In this document: in pieces, positions 9,698 through 16,004 of the stretch
How the letters are laid out: each line of letters opens with the position of its first letter
Position numbering within the stretch: position 1 is the first letter of the stretch
The notes under the pieces: model-generated
What the model saw: the letters and a program-made list of their open reading frames with translations, nothing else
Told to the model about the DNA's origin: nothing
The model's database searches: none
Assembly: GCF_934643405.1 (NCBI RefSeq)
Contig: NZ_CAKUCL010000121.1
Coordinates: 1-21,146 of the forward strand
DNA length: 21,146 nucleotides
Source: an uncultured Actinoplanes sp.
GTDB taxonomy: Bacteria; Actinomycetota; Actinomycetes; Mycobacteriales; Micromonosporaceae
Direction: 5' to 3'
Program-made: the position numbers and the translations under genes

Positions 9698-11748
9698 TAT
9701 CTGCGGCCGCCGGCGTCGCGGATCAGATCCGTACGCGACGAGTAGCCCAGCTTGCGCAGGATGTGCGTGACATGGGTCTGCACGGTGCGCGGCGAGAGAA
9801 ACAGCACGCTCGCCACGTCCGGGTTGGACCGCCCGGTGGCGACCAGCTCGGCCACCCGGCGCTCGGCCGCGGTCAGCGACTCCCAGCCCGACGCGGCCCG
9901 CTGATCCAGAGTGCGGCTGCCGCGCCGGATCCCCAGCGGCCGCAGCCGGGCGTCCACCCGCCGCACGTCCCAGGTCGACCCCAGGGCCGAGTACCCGCGC
10001 ACGGCGTCGTTGAAGGCGGCCCGCGCGGCGTCGACCTGTCCGGCGGCGGCGAAGTGCACGGCCGCCTCCTCGGTGGCGAACGCCCGCATGAACGGCCAGC
10101 CGTGGTCCTCGTACACCTTGGCCACCGCGAGCAGTTCGGCCGTGTCCCGGTCGAGCTGGGCACGCCCGAGCCGGCCCGCCGCCCGCTGCATGGCCGGCGC
10201 ATCCGGCAGCCGGGCGTCCTCCTCCGCCGCCCGCGCCACAGCCACCGCGAGGTCCTCGTCGCCCAGCGTGCGCGCCACCCGCAGCAGCGGCGGCAGCCAC
10301 ATGTAGCGCTCCCGGGCGTCGTACGGCGTCGGCGGATCGAGCCAGATGGCCAGCAGGTCGGCGGCGTGGCGCAGATCCCCGTCGGTGACCGCGCGCATGG
10401 CGTCGGCGGCGACGAGATAGCCCGACCAGATCAGGCCGTCGGCGGACACGACCGGAAGCCGGGACCCGGCCGCGAGATGCCATTCGGCCTGGTCCCACTG
10501 CTCGCGGTGCGCGTGGATCAGGGCGGCGAGCCCGTGCCGCCCGATCCGCGGTGGCACGCCGACGTTGCCGGGCATCCGGTCCAGGTATCCGAGGGTCTCG
10601 TCCCACCAACCGAAGTCGTAGCTGCCCATCGCCGCGGCGAACAGCAATCTCGCCGTACGGTCGGGGGCCGCGCGCCGCACCAGATCGGGGACCGTCCGCG
10701 CCGTACGCCGGAACTCGTCCGCGCGTCCCAGGTTGTTCAGCGCGGCCAGCCGGTTGTCCAGCAGCAGGATCCGCAGGTCCAGGTCCTCGCACGCGCCGAG
10801 CCCGGCGAGCCCGGCGTCGACGTGCTCCAGGGCCGCCGTGGGCTCGCGCACGATGTGCGACAGCACCAGCCGCGCGTGCCCGGCCGCCACCGGATCGCCG
10901 TGCTCGGTCGCCTCGCGCAGCGCCAGCTCGGCCTCGGACCGGCTCCGCTCGTTCGCACCCTGCCTCAGCAGCGCTGCCGCTCCACGGGCCCGGATCAGCG
11001 CCCGGAGACCCGGCTCGACCCGTGGATCGTCCAGCGCCGTGGCCGCGAACGCGACGGCCTCGGACAGGCGCCGCATCCGGGTCGCGCTCACGATCCGGAT
11101 CAGCCAGGCCCGGCCGCGACGCTTCGGGTCGCCGTCATCGCGCAGCGTCTCGGCGGCCAGCTCGTCAGCGCGGGCGTCGCGGCCCAGGATGTGCAGCACC
11201 TTCATCAACCGGCAGAGAAGTTCCTCCCGGTCGGCGTCCGACACGGCCGGACCGTCGACAACCGCTTCGAGCAATTCGGCGGCGGGCTCGGCGTCCTGGC
11301 TCAGCGCCGTCCCGGGCATCGCGCACAGCCATCGGATCATCCACGGTTCGGCCGGGCCCGGCGCGGCCAGCAAGTGCTCGGCGATCTTGCGAAACGGGGC
11401 CCCGCGTGTGGCGAGCGCCTCAGCGAACTCCCGGTGCAGGGCGGCGCGCAGCGACGCCGACAGGTCGGCGGTCAGCGCATCCCGGACGCTTCCATGACGG
11501 AACGTGAGCTTCCCGTCGCCGGTCTCGATGAGGACGTCGGCGTCGTGTGCCTCGGCGAGCGAGTCGACCATGCTCGCCGCCGAGCGGCCGAGCACGGTGG
11601 CCAAATCGTGCACCTCGAATGTCCGGCCGAGCACCGCAGCCATCCGGAGCAGGCGATACGTCGCCGTGTTCAGGTGTCGCAACCGCCCCGCGGCCGCCTC
11701 GGCGAGCTGATCGGCCGTGCCGCAGGTCTCCTCGAGCCGACCCTCCAT
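9697..11748 (-). CDS. LuxR-type regulator lacking the N-terminal ATPase (short LAL)
   Basis: 683-aa predicted transcription factor ending in a clear LuxR/GerE helix-turn-helix (LTAAERRVAELVATGRSNPD through LSPRTVQTHVTHILRKLGY). The middle is a long series of alpha-helical TPR-like repeats. The N-terminal ~130 residues match the winged-helix part that follows the nucleotide-binding domain in LAL (large ATP-binding LuxR) proteins, for example TYRLLRMAAVLGRTFEVHDL and KLTFRHGSVRDALTADL. The ATPase itself, with Walker A and B, is missing, so the protein is a few hundred residues shorter than usual. I chose the ATG at 11748 because homology begins there and a TAGACT -10 sits seven bases before it, giving a leaderless mRNA. 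The frame stays open to 12087, but that extension has low-complexity composition. The gene has no internal frameshift. It could be a working ATPase-free regulator or an early-stage pseudogene. Confidence 0.82.
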   Translation of the reverse strand: MEGRLEETCGTADQLAEAAAGRLRHLNTATYRLLRMAAVLGRTFEVHDLATVLGRSAASMVDSLAEAHDADVLIETGDGKLTFRHGSVRDALTADLSASLRAALHREFAEALATRGAPFRKIAEHLLAAPGPAEPWMIRWLCAMPGTALSQDAEPAAELLEAVVDGPAVSDADREELLCRLMKVLHILGRDARADELAAETLRDDGDPKRRGRAWLIRIVSATRMRRLSEAVAFAATALDDPRVEPGLRALIRARGAAALLRQGANERSRSEAELALREATEHGDPVAAGHARLVLSHIVREPTAALEHVDAGLAGLGACEDLDLRILLLDNRLAALNNLGRADEFRRTARTVPDLVRRAAPDRTARLLFAAAMGSYDFGWWDETLGYLDRMPGNVGVPPRIGRHGLAALIHAHREQWDQAEWHLAAGSRLPVVSADGLIWSGYLVAADAMRAVTDGDLRHAADLLAIWLDPPTPYDARERYMWLPPLLRVARTLGDEDLAVAVARAAEEDARLPDAPAMQRAAGRLGRAQLDRDTAELLAVAKVYEDHGWPFMRAFATEEAAVHFAAAGQVDAARAAFNDAVRGYSALGSTWDVRRVDARLRPLGIRRGSRTLDQRAASGWESLTAAERRVAELVATGRSNPDVASVLFLSPRTVQTHVTHILRKLGYSSRTDLIRDAGGRR

Positions 11749-11755
11749 GGGCGCG

Positions 11756-11761
11756 AGTCTA
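11756..11761 (-). promoter_or_regulatory. -10 element for leaderless LuxR-type mRNA
   Basis: TAGACT on the minus strand ends seven bases before the ATG at 11748, and no Shine-Dalgarno sequence is present. No good -35 was found. Confidence 0.45.
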
Positions 11762-11821
11762 TGCAGCGGGATCCGCTGTTGCCCACGGGGTGTGAGACGC
11801 GAATCCGACACCGTGAGTGAC

Positions 11822-11858
11822 GGCACCGCCCGGATGCTCACTGCATCCGGGCGGTGCC
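11822..11858. terminator. Strong 16-bp hairpin, terminator-like, between divergent genes
   Basis: Perfect inverted repeat GGCACCGCCCGGATGC / GCATCCGGGCGGTGCC with a five-base TCACT loop. It has the strength of a factor-independent terminator lacking a T-tract, but it lies between two divergent genes, where no transcript should end. AGTGA, complementary to the loop, lies just before the stem at 11816-11820. Confidence 0.6.
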
Positions 11859-12195
11859 CGATCATCGCCGACGGAAGCCCCCCGCTCCTTCGGCGGACCC
11901 GAGTGCCCGCGGCCCCGGCGACTCCCCCGGTCGCCCCGGCCGCCACGACGCCGCCCCCCGGCGCCGGGCAGCCATCCGGCTCCTCGGCCGGGCGGGCTCC
12001 CCCGCGGACCGCGCTCGCCGGGCCTACCGCCGCGAAGCGAGCGCTTTGTCTCGCGTCAAAGACTGCCATCCGGCAAACGTGCGCCACATCCGCGCACTTG
12101 CGTACTTCTTAGCCCGCAACCGTGCGACGCGGGCATCACTGTCGGTTGCCTTCCCCGGTCAGGCGGGTCAGCGACGGGTCCGTCCGGCGGATGAA

Positions 12196-12201
12196 TAGGC
12201 T
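12196..12201 (+). promoter_or_regulatory. -10 element for leaderless DUF2630 mRNA
   Basis: TAGGCT ends six bases before the ATG at 12208. The only purine-rich stretch is CGGGG directly against the ATG, too close for ribosome binding, so transcription probably begins at the start codon. Confidence 0.5.
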
Positions 12202-12207
12202 TCGGGG

Positions 12208-12453
12208 ATGGATGACAACAGTGTGCTGGGCCGCATCCACGGCCTGGTCGACGAGGAGCACCAGCTGCGGCAGCAGCTGAGCCGGGGAGAGATCTCCTCC
12301 ACCGAGGAGCACGCCCGGCTCAAGGAACTGGAAGAGGCCCTGGACCAGTGCTGGGACCTGCTTCGCCGGCGGCGGGCCGCCCGTGCCGCCGGCAACGACC
12401 CGAACGCCGAGCAGGCGCACAGCGTGGGCGAGGTCGAGGGCTACCTGCAGTGA
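12208..12453 (+). CDS. DUF2630 family protein
   Basis: 81-aa small acidic protein of an actinobacterial family of unknown function. Family hallmarks are visible: an N-terminal helix with LVDEEHQLRQ, the segment RLKELEEALDQCWDLLRRRR (about 44-63), and a C-terminal VEGYLQ. The composition predicts a helical hairpin or short coiled coil, with no signal peptide or membrane segment. The gene stands alone with its own promoter and a hairpin terminator 12 bases after the stop. It is divergent from the LuxR-type gene and convergent with the RIO kinase gene. Family assignment comes from recalled sequence pattern. Confidence 0.88.
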   Translation: MDDNSVLGRIHGLVDEEHQLRQQLSRGEISSTEEHARLKELEEALDQCWDLLRRRRAARAAGNDPNAEQAHSVGEVEGYLQ

Positions 12454-12465
12454 CGCGGCACCGGA

Positions 12466-12493
12466 CACGGCCGCCGGGTGCTCGGCGGCCGTG
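12466..12493. terminator. Hairpin terminator after DUF2630
   Basis: Perfect 10-bp stem CACGGCCGCC / GGCGGCCGTG with an eight-base loop, 12 bases downstream of the stop. It can also serve the convergent RIO kinase transcript. Confidence 0.7.
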
Positions 12494-12519
12494 GCCCGGG
12501 CCGGGTCGTTCTAACCCTG

Positions 12520-12590
12520 ATCGCAGGCCCGCCTCGGGGAGCTTCCATCGCAGGCCCGCCTCGGGGAGCTCTCATCGCAGGCCCGCCTCG
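12520..12590. repeat. 27-bp tandem repeat duplicating the 3' end of the RIO kinase gene
   Basis: Three units start at 12520, 12547 and 12574. The first two share 24 identical bases. The third shares the first 17 bases and lies inside the kinase gene, where on the minus strand it encodes the final EAGLR and the stop. The period is a multiple of three, so the extra copies remain in the kinase frame beyond the stop and would read LPEAGLR twice. Confidence 0.85.
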
Positions 12591-13489
12591 TAGAGCAGGC
12601 GCTCCAGCACGGCGTCGGCGTCCACCTCCACCCCGCGGGAGGCGAACCAGCCCGCGACGTTGCGCACGTCACGGGCGATGAAGTCGGCGCCGTGCGGGTT
12701 GGCGATCACGTCGACGATCTGCGGCAGGTCGATCAGGACCAGCCGGCCGTCGTGGACCAGGACGTTGTACGGCGAGAGGTCGCCGTGCGCCACCTGAGCC
12801 CGCGCCAGCACGGACAGCGCGTCGGTCATCTGGAGCCAGAGATCGGCCAGCGTGTCCCGGCCGGCCCGCACCTGGGCCAGCCGCGGCGCCGCCTCGCCGG
12901 TTCCCCAGTCGCCGATGAACTCGAGCATCAGCTCGGTGCCGCGCAGCTGCACCGGGTACGGCACGCGGATCAGTCCGCTCTCCCGGCCCATCTCCCAGAG
13001 GTGCGAGAGCGCGCCGAACTCGGCGGCCGCCCACTGGCCGGCGATCATCTCCTTGCCGAAGGCGGTGCGGTTGGTCATCGCCCGCATCTCGCGCGAGCGC
13101 CGCACCCGGCGGCCTTCCAGGTAACCCGCGTCGCGGTGGAACATCCGGTGGTCGCCGTCGCGATACCGCTTGGCGGCCAGCATGCTGATCTTGTCGGTGT
13201 CCGGGACGGCTCGCCGGACCAGGAAGACGTCGGCTTCCTTGCCGGTCTTGAGCATGCCGAGCTCGGTGTCGACCGCGCCGTACTCGGTGCGGACCCAGTC
13301 GGGCCGGGGCTCGGGGCCGTGCTCGGCGCCGTCCCAGGTCGACCAGGCGTCGCCGGTCTCGGGCAGGTCGGGATCTTCGTGCAGGAGCGGCTCGAGCCGC
13401 CCGCGCTTCAGGAAGTCTGGTTCGTCGTCGTCGAACTTGCGTCGGCCGCGGCGCATGGTTGCCGGGCCGAAGGAGTCGTGCTCGCGCAC
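12572..13489 (-). CDS. RIO-type serine protein kinase
   Basis: 305-aa atypical protein kinase of the RIO1-like family. Visible motifs: the RIO P-loop LKTGKEADVFLV (about 80-91), the ATP-binding Lys107 in AAKRYRDGD, the catalytic loop HGDLSPYNVLV with Asp237, and the metal-binding Asp254 in LIDLPQIVD. The N-terminal ~65 residues are charged and probably flexible. Bacterial RIO proteins are poorly characterised, and the substrate is unknown. The GTG at 13489 is supported by GAGGAGAA seven bases upstream; the ATG at residue 12 is the alternative. It follows the HAD-like gene by 155 bases on the same strand. The last codons are part of a 27-bp tandem repeat that continues into the 3' region. Confidence 0.9.
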   Translation of the reverse strand: MREHDSFGPATMRRGRRKFDDDEPDFLKRGRLEPLLHEDPDLPETGDAWSTWDGAEHGPEPRPDWVRTEYGAVDTELGMLKTGKEADVFLVRRAVPDTDKISMLAAKRYRDGDHRMFHRDAGYLEGRRVRRSREMRAMTNRTAFGKEMIAGQWAAAEFGALSHLWEMGRESGLIRVPYPVQLRGTELMLEFIGDWGTGEAAPRLAQVRAGRDTLADLWLQMTDALSVLARAQVAHGDLSPYNVLVHDGRLVLIDLPQIVDVIANPHGADFIARDVRNVAGWFASRGVEVDADAVLERLLYEAGLR

Positions 13490-13644
13490 TGGAGGTTCTC
13501 CTCGGAGAAAGAAGGGGTCGGAATCTGGGCAGCACGCATCACCAGGACAGCCATGCTCTCCACCCCCTTCTCTCCGCGGGACGCCTCACGCGTCTTTCCG
13601 GTCGCGCCGACTTTGCCGGACATCTCGGCAGGGGCGCAACCTAT

Positions 13645-14292
13645 TTATTGGGCCGCCATGATGGCGGACAGGCCCTGGATCACGTTGCCCACCGAGCGGG
13701 TCGGCGCGAACCGGTTGTCGATCCACTCCCGTCCCCGGTGCAGCCACACGCTGGGCAGACCCATGGCGGCCGCGCCGCCGATGTCCGCCTCCGGGCTGTC
13801 GCCGACCACCCAGGCCCCGCCGAGCCGCATCCGTACCCGCTGCGCCGCGAGCGCGAAGATCCGCGGGTTGGGCTTGCTCACCCCGGCCTGTTCGGAGATC
13901 ACCCAGCCGGCCACGTACTGGTCCAGTCCGGTACGGCGGATCCGGCTCTCCTGGACGTCGGCCTGCCCGTTGGTGACCACCACGGGGACGAACCCGGCGT
14001 CGGCGGCGATCGTCAGGGCGCACCCGACGAGCGGGTCGAGCTTCTCGTACGCCAGGGGGCCCTCGTGCAGCTCCTCCACGATGTCGATCGACGGGATCGC
14101 CAGCTGGTACCGATCGCGGATCAGATCGGCCAGGTCCCATCGGGGCGTCAACCCGTCGGCATCGACCGAGAGTAACCACTCCAGATCATCGTGTGGTGCT
14201 TGGATCTCATCGAGGAACCCCTTGGCCCACAGCCGGAATGCACCGCTGCGGTCCAGCAGGGTGTCGTCCAGGGCCATGAGGAGGAGAGGCAC
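13645..14292 (-). CDS. HAD-family protein with the nucleophile Asp replaced by Ala
   Basis: 215-aa member of the haloacid dehalogenase-like superfamily, phosphatase type with an alpha-helical cap (about 15-95). Motif II is VVVTNGQ (Thr107), motif III is Lys140 in VSKPNPRIF, and motif IV is VVGDSPEAD with Asp165 and Asp170. Motif I reads LLLMALDDTLLDR where the family has D-x-D-x-T. The first Asp, which forms the phospho-enzyme, is Ala7 (codon GCC at 14272-14274), while the second Asp is kept. By established HAD chemistry this should abolish phosphatase activity. The start GTG has TAAAGT six bases upstream and no ribosome-binding site, so the mRNA is probably leaderless. It is divergent from acnR. 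Confidence 0.87.
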   Translation of the reverse strand: MPLLLMALDDTLLDRSGAFRLWAKGFLDEIQAPHDDLEWLLSVDADGLTPRWDLADLIRDRYQLAIPSIDIVEELHEGPLAYEKLDPLVGCALTIAADAGFVPVVVTNGQADVQESRIRRTGLDQYVAGWVISEQAGVSKPNPRIFALAAQRVRMRLGGAWVVGDSPEADIGGAAAMGLPSVWLHRGREWIDNRFAPTRSVGNVIQGLSAIMAAQ

Positions 14293-14298
14293 CCGGGC

Positions 14299-14304
14299 AC
14301 TTTA
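14299..14304 (-). promoter_or_regulatory. -10 element for leaderless HAD-like mRNA
   Basis: TAAAGT on the minus strand ends six bases before the GTG start at 14292, and no Shine-Dalgarno sequence is visible. Confidence 0.5.
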
Positions 14305-14403
14305 CGTGACCGAACGGGCAGGGGAACAGCCCGGGACGGTCACCAAGTTCCGGGCGGGATGGGCGATTTCGCATAATGCGGACACGTCCCCACCGAACGT
14401 TGA

Positions 14404-14419
14404 CAAGACGTACGTACGG
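14404..14419 (+). promoter_or_regulatory. Candidate AcnR operator upstream of acnR
   Basis: CAAGACGTACGTACGG is identical to the site upstream of acnA at 15 of 16 positions, and the base before it is also shared. It fits 10 of 12 defined positions of the recalled Corynebacterium AcnR consensus. It is one base before a possible -35 (TTGCAA), which suggests autoregulation of acnR. Confidence 0.68.
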
Positions 14420-14420
14420 A

Positions 14421-14450
14421 TTGCAACGGGAAGGTCCTGCATGACACGAT
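14421..14450 (+). promoter_or_regulatory. acnR: Possible acnR promoter
   Basis: TTGCAA (14421-14426), an 18-base spacer, then CACGAT (14445-14450), ending six bases before the GTG at 14457, which would give a leaderless transcript. The -10 match is modest. TTGACA at 14400-14405 is an alternative -35 but lacks a -10 at the right distance. Confidence 0.4.
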
Positions 14451-14456
14451 CCAGGC

Positions 14457-15035
14457 GTGCCCAGAGTAAGCCAGGACCAGCTCGACGCCCGCCGCCACGA
14501 AATCCTCGCGGCGGCGCGGGACTGCTTCGCGCGGTTCGGCTACGAGGGCGCCACGGTCCGCCGGCTCGAGGACGCCACCGGCCTGTCCCGCGGCGCGATT
14601 TTCCACCATTTTCGCGACAAGGAGTCGCTGTTCCTGGCCGTGGCCGAGGACGACGCCGCCGTGATGGTCGAGACGGTCGCCCGCAACGGCCTGGTCCAGG
14701 TGATGCGTGACCTGCTGGAACGCGCCGGCGGCAGCGACGGGGACACGGCCGGCTGGCTGGGCACGCAGCTCGAGGTGTCGCGCCGCCTGCGCACCGACCC
14801 GGCGTTCGCCAAGCGCTGGGCCGAACGGGCCGCGGCGATCGCCGACGCCACCCGCGACCGCCTGCAACGCCAGCGCGAGGCCGGCGTGCTGCGCGACGAC
14901 GTCCCGGTCGAGGTGCTCACCCAGTTCCTCGAGCTCGCCTACGACGGGCTGGTCCTGCATCTGGCCTACGGCCGTCCGCCCGGAGAGCTGAGCCGCGTCC
15001 TCGACCTGGTGGAGGAGGCGGTGCGCCGCGGCTGA
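14457..15035 (+). CDS. acnR: TetR-family regulator AcnR
   Basis: 192-aa repressor expected to control aconitase synthesis. The N-terminal helix-turn-helix (about 28-48: ATVRRLEDATGLSRGAIFHH) and its flanks, VSQDQLDARRHEIL and WAERAAAIADAT, closely resemble the mycobacterial protein encoded beside acn (Rv1474c as I remember it) and, more distantly, C. glutamicum AcnR. The C-terminal ligand domain has the typical length. A matched operator lies upstream of this gene and of acnA. Start: the GTG gives the family N-terminus MPRVSQDQ; no ribosome-binding site is visible. The TIGR04222 gene follows after 66 bases in the same direction without a clear terminator. Confidence 0.87.
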   Translation: MPRVSQDQLDARRHEILAAARDCFARFGYEGATVRRLEDATGLSRGAIFHHFRDKESLFLAVAEDDAAVMVETVARNGLVQVMRDLLERAGGSDGDTAGWLGTQLEVSRRLRTDPAFAKRWAERAAAIADATRDRLQRQREAGVLRDDVPVEVLTQFLELAYDGLVLHLAYGRPPGELSRVLDLVEEAVRRG

Positions 15036-15045
15036 TCCGCCCCTG

Positions 15046-15063
15046 TTGCGCGGGCCCGCACAA
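15046..15063. promoter_or_regulatory. Imperfect 18-bp palindrome upstream of the TIGR04222 operon
   Basis: TTGCGCGGGCCCGCACAA is self-complementary except at one position in each arm. It overlaps a possible -10 (CACAAT, 15059-15064) and lies 38 bases before the start of the operon. It could be an operator. As an RNA hairpin it is weak. Confidence 0.35.
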
Positions 15064-15101
15064 TGAGGCCCTGAGTCGCGACGAGCATGGGAGGTACTTC
15101 C

Positions 15102-16004
15102 ATGACGGACACGTGGGGCATCCCCGGCCCGACCTTCCTCGCCTACTACGTCGGCGCCCTCGCGGCCGTCGTGGTCGTGGCCGCGATCCACCGCGGGTTC
15201 CTCCTGCGGGGCCGGCCCGATGTCCGGGTCGACCATCTGGGCCCGCAGCAGGTCGCCTACCTCAACGGCGGGGACCGCCTGGCGGTCTACTCGGCGATGG
15301 GTGGCCTGCGCGCCACCGGGGCGATCGGGATCGGCGCCGGCCGCACCCTCACCCGGACCGGCGCGATCCCGGCCGGCGTGACCCCGCTGGACAACGCGAT
15401 CCACAACGCCGCGGCCCGCGGCGTGCGAGCCCGTGACCTGCACGCCGACCCCATGGTCGGGTCGGCCCTCGACCAGCTGCGCGACGACTTGGAACGCTCC
15501 GGCCTGGCAGTGAGCCGGGCGCAGATGCGCGAGGCCCGCGTCTGGGCCGTCGTGGCCGGCGCCCTCGCCCTGGCCGGCATCGCCCGCCTGATCGCCGGGG
15601 TCTCGAACGGCAAGCCGGTCGGCTTCCTGGTCCCGTGCGCGATCGTCGCGGTCTTCATGACGTTCTGGCTGGGCCGCGGCACCCCCTGGGCCACCCGGTC
15701 GGCCGCCCGCGCGATGCTCGCCCTGCGCATGCGGCACCAGCACCTGTCCCCGAGGCAGTCGCCCGCGTACGCGACGTACGGCGCGACCGGCGCGGCGATG
15801 GGGGTGGCGCTGTTCGGCGCCGCGTCGCTCTACTCGATGGACCCCGCGTTCGCGGCCGAGGCCGAGATCCGCCGGGTGACCGCCTACGGCAGCGGCGTGG
15901 GCGGCGGCGCCGGCTCGTCCTGCGGCAGCGGTTCCTCCTGCGGCGGCGGCTCGTCCTGCGGGGGCGGCGGAGGCTGCGGCGGCGGAGGTGGTTGCGGTGG
16001 CTGA
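15102..16004 (+). CDS. TIGR04222 membrane protein with Cys-Gly tail, candidate MNIO substrate
   Basis: 300-aa protein. Predicted membrane segments lie at about 11-29, 148-168 and 173-190, and a weaker one at 224-243. A soluble region of about 115 residues lies between the first two (DHLGPQQVAYLNGGDRLAVY at 44-63). The C-terminal ~35 residues are almost only Gly, Ser and Cys, with Cys274, 280, 286, 292 and 298 exactly six residues apart. Actinobacterial proteins of this type occur next to DUF692 enzymes and are thought to be modified by them. That link is inferred from context. The ATG at 15102 is chosen because GGGAGGT lies just upstream; the ATG at 15087 lacks a site. First gene of a three-gene operon. 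Confidence 0.87.
   Translation: MTDTWGIPGPTFLAYYVGALAAVVVVAAIHRGFLLRGRPDVRVDHLGPQQVAYLNGGDRLAVYSAMGGLRATGAIGIGAGRTLTRTGAIPAGVTPLDNAIHNAAARGVRARDLHADPMVGSALDQLRDDLERSGLAVSRAQMREARVWAVVAGALALAGIARLIAGVSNGKPVGFLVPCAIVAVFMTFWLGRGTPWATRSAARAMLALRMRHQHLSPRQSPAYATYGATGAAMGVALFGAASLYSMDPAFAAEAEIRRVTAYGSGVGGGAGSSCGSGSSCGGGSSCGGGGGCGGGGGCGG
15921..15995 (+). repeat. 18-bp repeats encoding the Cys-x5 tail
   Basis: TGC codons at 15921, 15939, 15957, 15975 and 15993 are exactly 18 bases apart. The units between them drift from Ser-containing (CGSGSS, CGGGSS) to all-glycine (CGGGGG twice). The last unit contains the MNIO gene's ribosome-binding site. Confidence 0.85.

Larger units (their letters stand above)
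11749..12207. other. 459-base gap between divergent genes
   Basis: No convincing gene. The strip 11880-12030 is C-rich on the plus strand and translates to proline/alanine-rich low complexity on plus and glycine/alanine-rich sequence on minus, without recognisable domains. Contents that can be named are the LuxR-type gene's -10 element, the 16-bp hairpin at 11822-11858, a small CTTTG/CAAAG inverted repeat at 12044-12061 and the -10 of the DUF2630 gene at its right end. The gap may be what is left of the lost 5' half of the LuxR-type gene and a former neighbour. Confidence 0.5.

Noticed and set aside
9763..11820. Plus-strand open frame of 685 codons opposite the LuxR-type gene
   Set aside because: Low-complexity Arg/Gly/Pro-rich translation; the minus strand encodes a clear LuxR domain and helical repeats.
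11749..12087. Longer N-terminus of the LuxR-type protein (start at 12087)
   Set aside because: The added 113 residues are low complexity, cross the strong hairpin and do not restore an ATPase. The -10 element at 11756-11761 favours the start at 11748.
11717..12112. Plus-strand frame of 131 codons in the gap between the LuxR-type and DUF2630 genes
   Set aside because: Proline/alanine-rich low complexity with no ribosome-binding site. It runs through the 16-bp hairpin and has no domain.
13408..13554. Short minus-strand frame (MAVLVMRAAQ...) overlapping the start of the RIO kinase gene
   Set aside because: It could be a leader peptide, but it has only weak ribosome-binding signal, no known counterpart and runs out of frame into the kinase gene. 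Not supported enough to list.
14441..14710. ATG at 14441 with GGGAAGG upstream as an alternative start
   Set aside because: It is in a different frame from acnR and yields an Arg/Pro-rich translation without domains.
15921..15995. Cys-Gly tail as a stand-alone metallothionein or as a CRISPR-like repeat
   Set aside because: The repeats are in frame within the TIGR04222 gene, only 18 bases long and drift in sequence, so they are a protein repeat and not an array or a separate gene.
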